Assembly (NCBI GenBank): GCA_036823295.1
Contig: DAISGD010000094.1
Location: 1-6,547 of the forward strand
DNA length: 6,547 nucleotides
Direction: 5' to 3'
Source: UBA4742 sp002403895
GTDB lineage: Bacteria; Actinomycetota; Acidimicrobiia; Acidimicrobiales; Acidimicrobilacustridaceae
Shown here piece after piece: positions 6,375-6,547 of the stretch; position 1 is the first letter of the stretch; every line of letters starts with the position of its first letter. Below the pieces are notes generated by a model. That model was given only the letters and a program-made list of their open reading frames with translations. It was not told the origin of the DNA and did not search any database. The position numbers were made by a program, and so were the translations under genes.

Positions 6375-6529
6375 GAGGTTGTGCGTGCACTTTCGTCGGC
6401 TGATGTCAGGGAGTGGGTCCGCCTCGGGGACTCCGCTCGCCTGATGATGATCGAGAGCGACGAACAAGTGAGGTTGACCCGCCAGGGTGGCGAACGCTCA
6501 TGTCGGGGAGCGCTCGCTACTCCTTGCAC
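6371..6529 (-). CDS. Candidate leaderless small upstream ORF (52 residues)
   Basis: On the minus strand a GTG at 6529 opens an uninterrupted 52-codon frame. Its TGA (6373-6371) overlaps the helicase ATG as ATGA. It begins V/M-Q-G-V-A-S-A and is rich in Ser, Arg and Thr, with one Cys and a short I-I-I run; no domain is recognised. The GTG lies five bases after a TANNNT hexamer, so it could be translated leaderlessly and couple to the helicase, which lacks a ribosome site. Against it, about a third of its codons end in A or T, looser than the neighbouring genes, and an open frame of this length can arise by chance in GC-rich DNA. It may be a regulatory leader rather than a functional protein. 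Confidence 0.3.
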   Translation of the reverse strand: MQGVASAPRHERSPPWRVNLTCSSLSIIIRRAESPRRTHSLTSADESARTTS

Positions 6530-6534
6530 TTGAC

Positions 6535-6540
6535 AGTCTA
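6535..6540 (-). promoter_or_regulatory. -10 hexamer of a promoter for the helicase transcript
   Basis: TAGACT on the minus strand (6540-6535) matches TANNNT. The -35 region would fall beyond position 6547 and cannot be inspected. If used, it would give a transcript starting near 6529, about 155 bases before the helicase ATG. Long leaders are common for cold-responsive DEAD-box helicase genes. An 8-bp palindrome GAGCGCTC (6508-6515) lies in this leader. Confidence 0.4.
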
Positions 6541-6547
6541 CCTGCCA

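Noticed and set aside
6375..6467. N-terminal extension of the helicase from a TTG at 6467
   Set aside because: The 31 extra residues do not resemble helicase N-termini, and the ATG at 6374 gives the family's typical opening just before the Q motif.

Overview
The window is very GC-rich, and all five substantial genes lie on the minus strand with short gaps. Third codon positions are strongly G/C, GTG starts occur beside ATG, and none of the five starts has a clear Shine-Dalgarno sequence. At least two starts sit about 6 bases downstream of a TANNNT -10 hexamer, the arrangement of leaderless transcripts. These traits, together with a zinc-ribbon protein carrying a Thr/Pro-rich linker and an actinobacterial style of DEAD-box helicase and DNA methylase, suggest a high-GC actinobacterium, perhaps of the Acidimicrobiia. 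The taxonomy is inference from style, not from a marker gene.

In order of minus-strand transcription (right to left): (1) an upstream region at the right edge with a -10-like hexamer and a possible 52-residue leaderless small ORF, whose stop overlaps the start of (2) an RhlE-type DEAD-box RNA helicase (5202-6374). Next is (3) a polytopic membrane protein of unknown function with conserved-looking histidines (4071-5159), with its own leaderless-type promoter in a 42-base gap. After a 126-base gap containing a perfect 6-bp hairpin comes (4) an envelope-spanning zinc-ribbon protein (2640-3944; alternative GTG start at 3989). Five bases after it begins (5) an N6-adenine DNA methyltransferase with its target-recognition region but no nuclease partner in view (997-2634). 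Last is (6) an isocitrate lyase/PEP mutase superfamily enzyme (67-927), with its own leaderless-type promoter overlapped by an imperfect dyad. The final 66 bases hold only a weak hairpin and a possible start of another gene running off the left edge.

The genes do not form one obvious pathway. The tightest linkage is the zinc-ribbon membrane protein with the methyltransferase, which are probably co-transcribed. The helicase, the membrane protein and the lyase look like separately promoted units. No tRNA, rRNA, CRISPR array, insertion sequence or clear Rho-independent terminator was seen. No stretch longer than about 170 bases lacks a gene.
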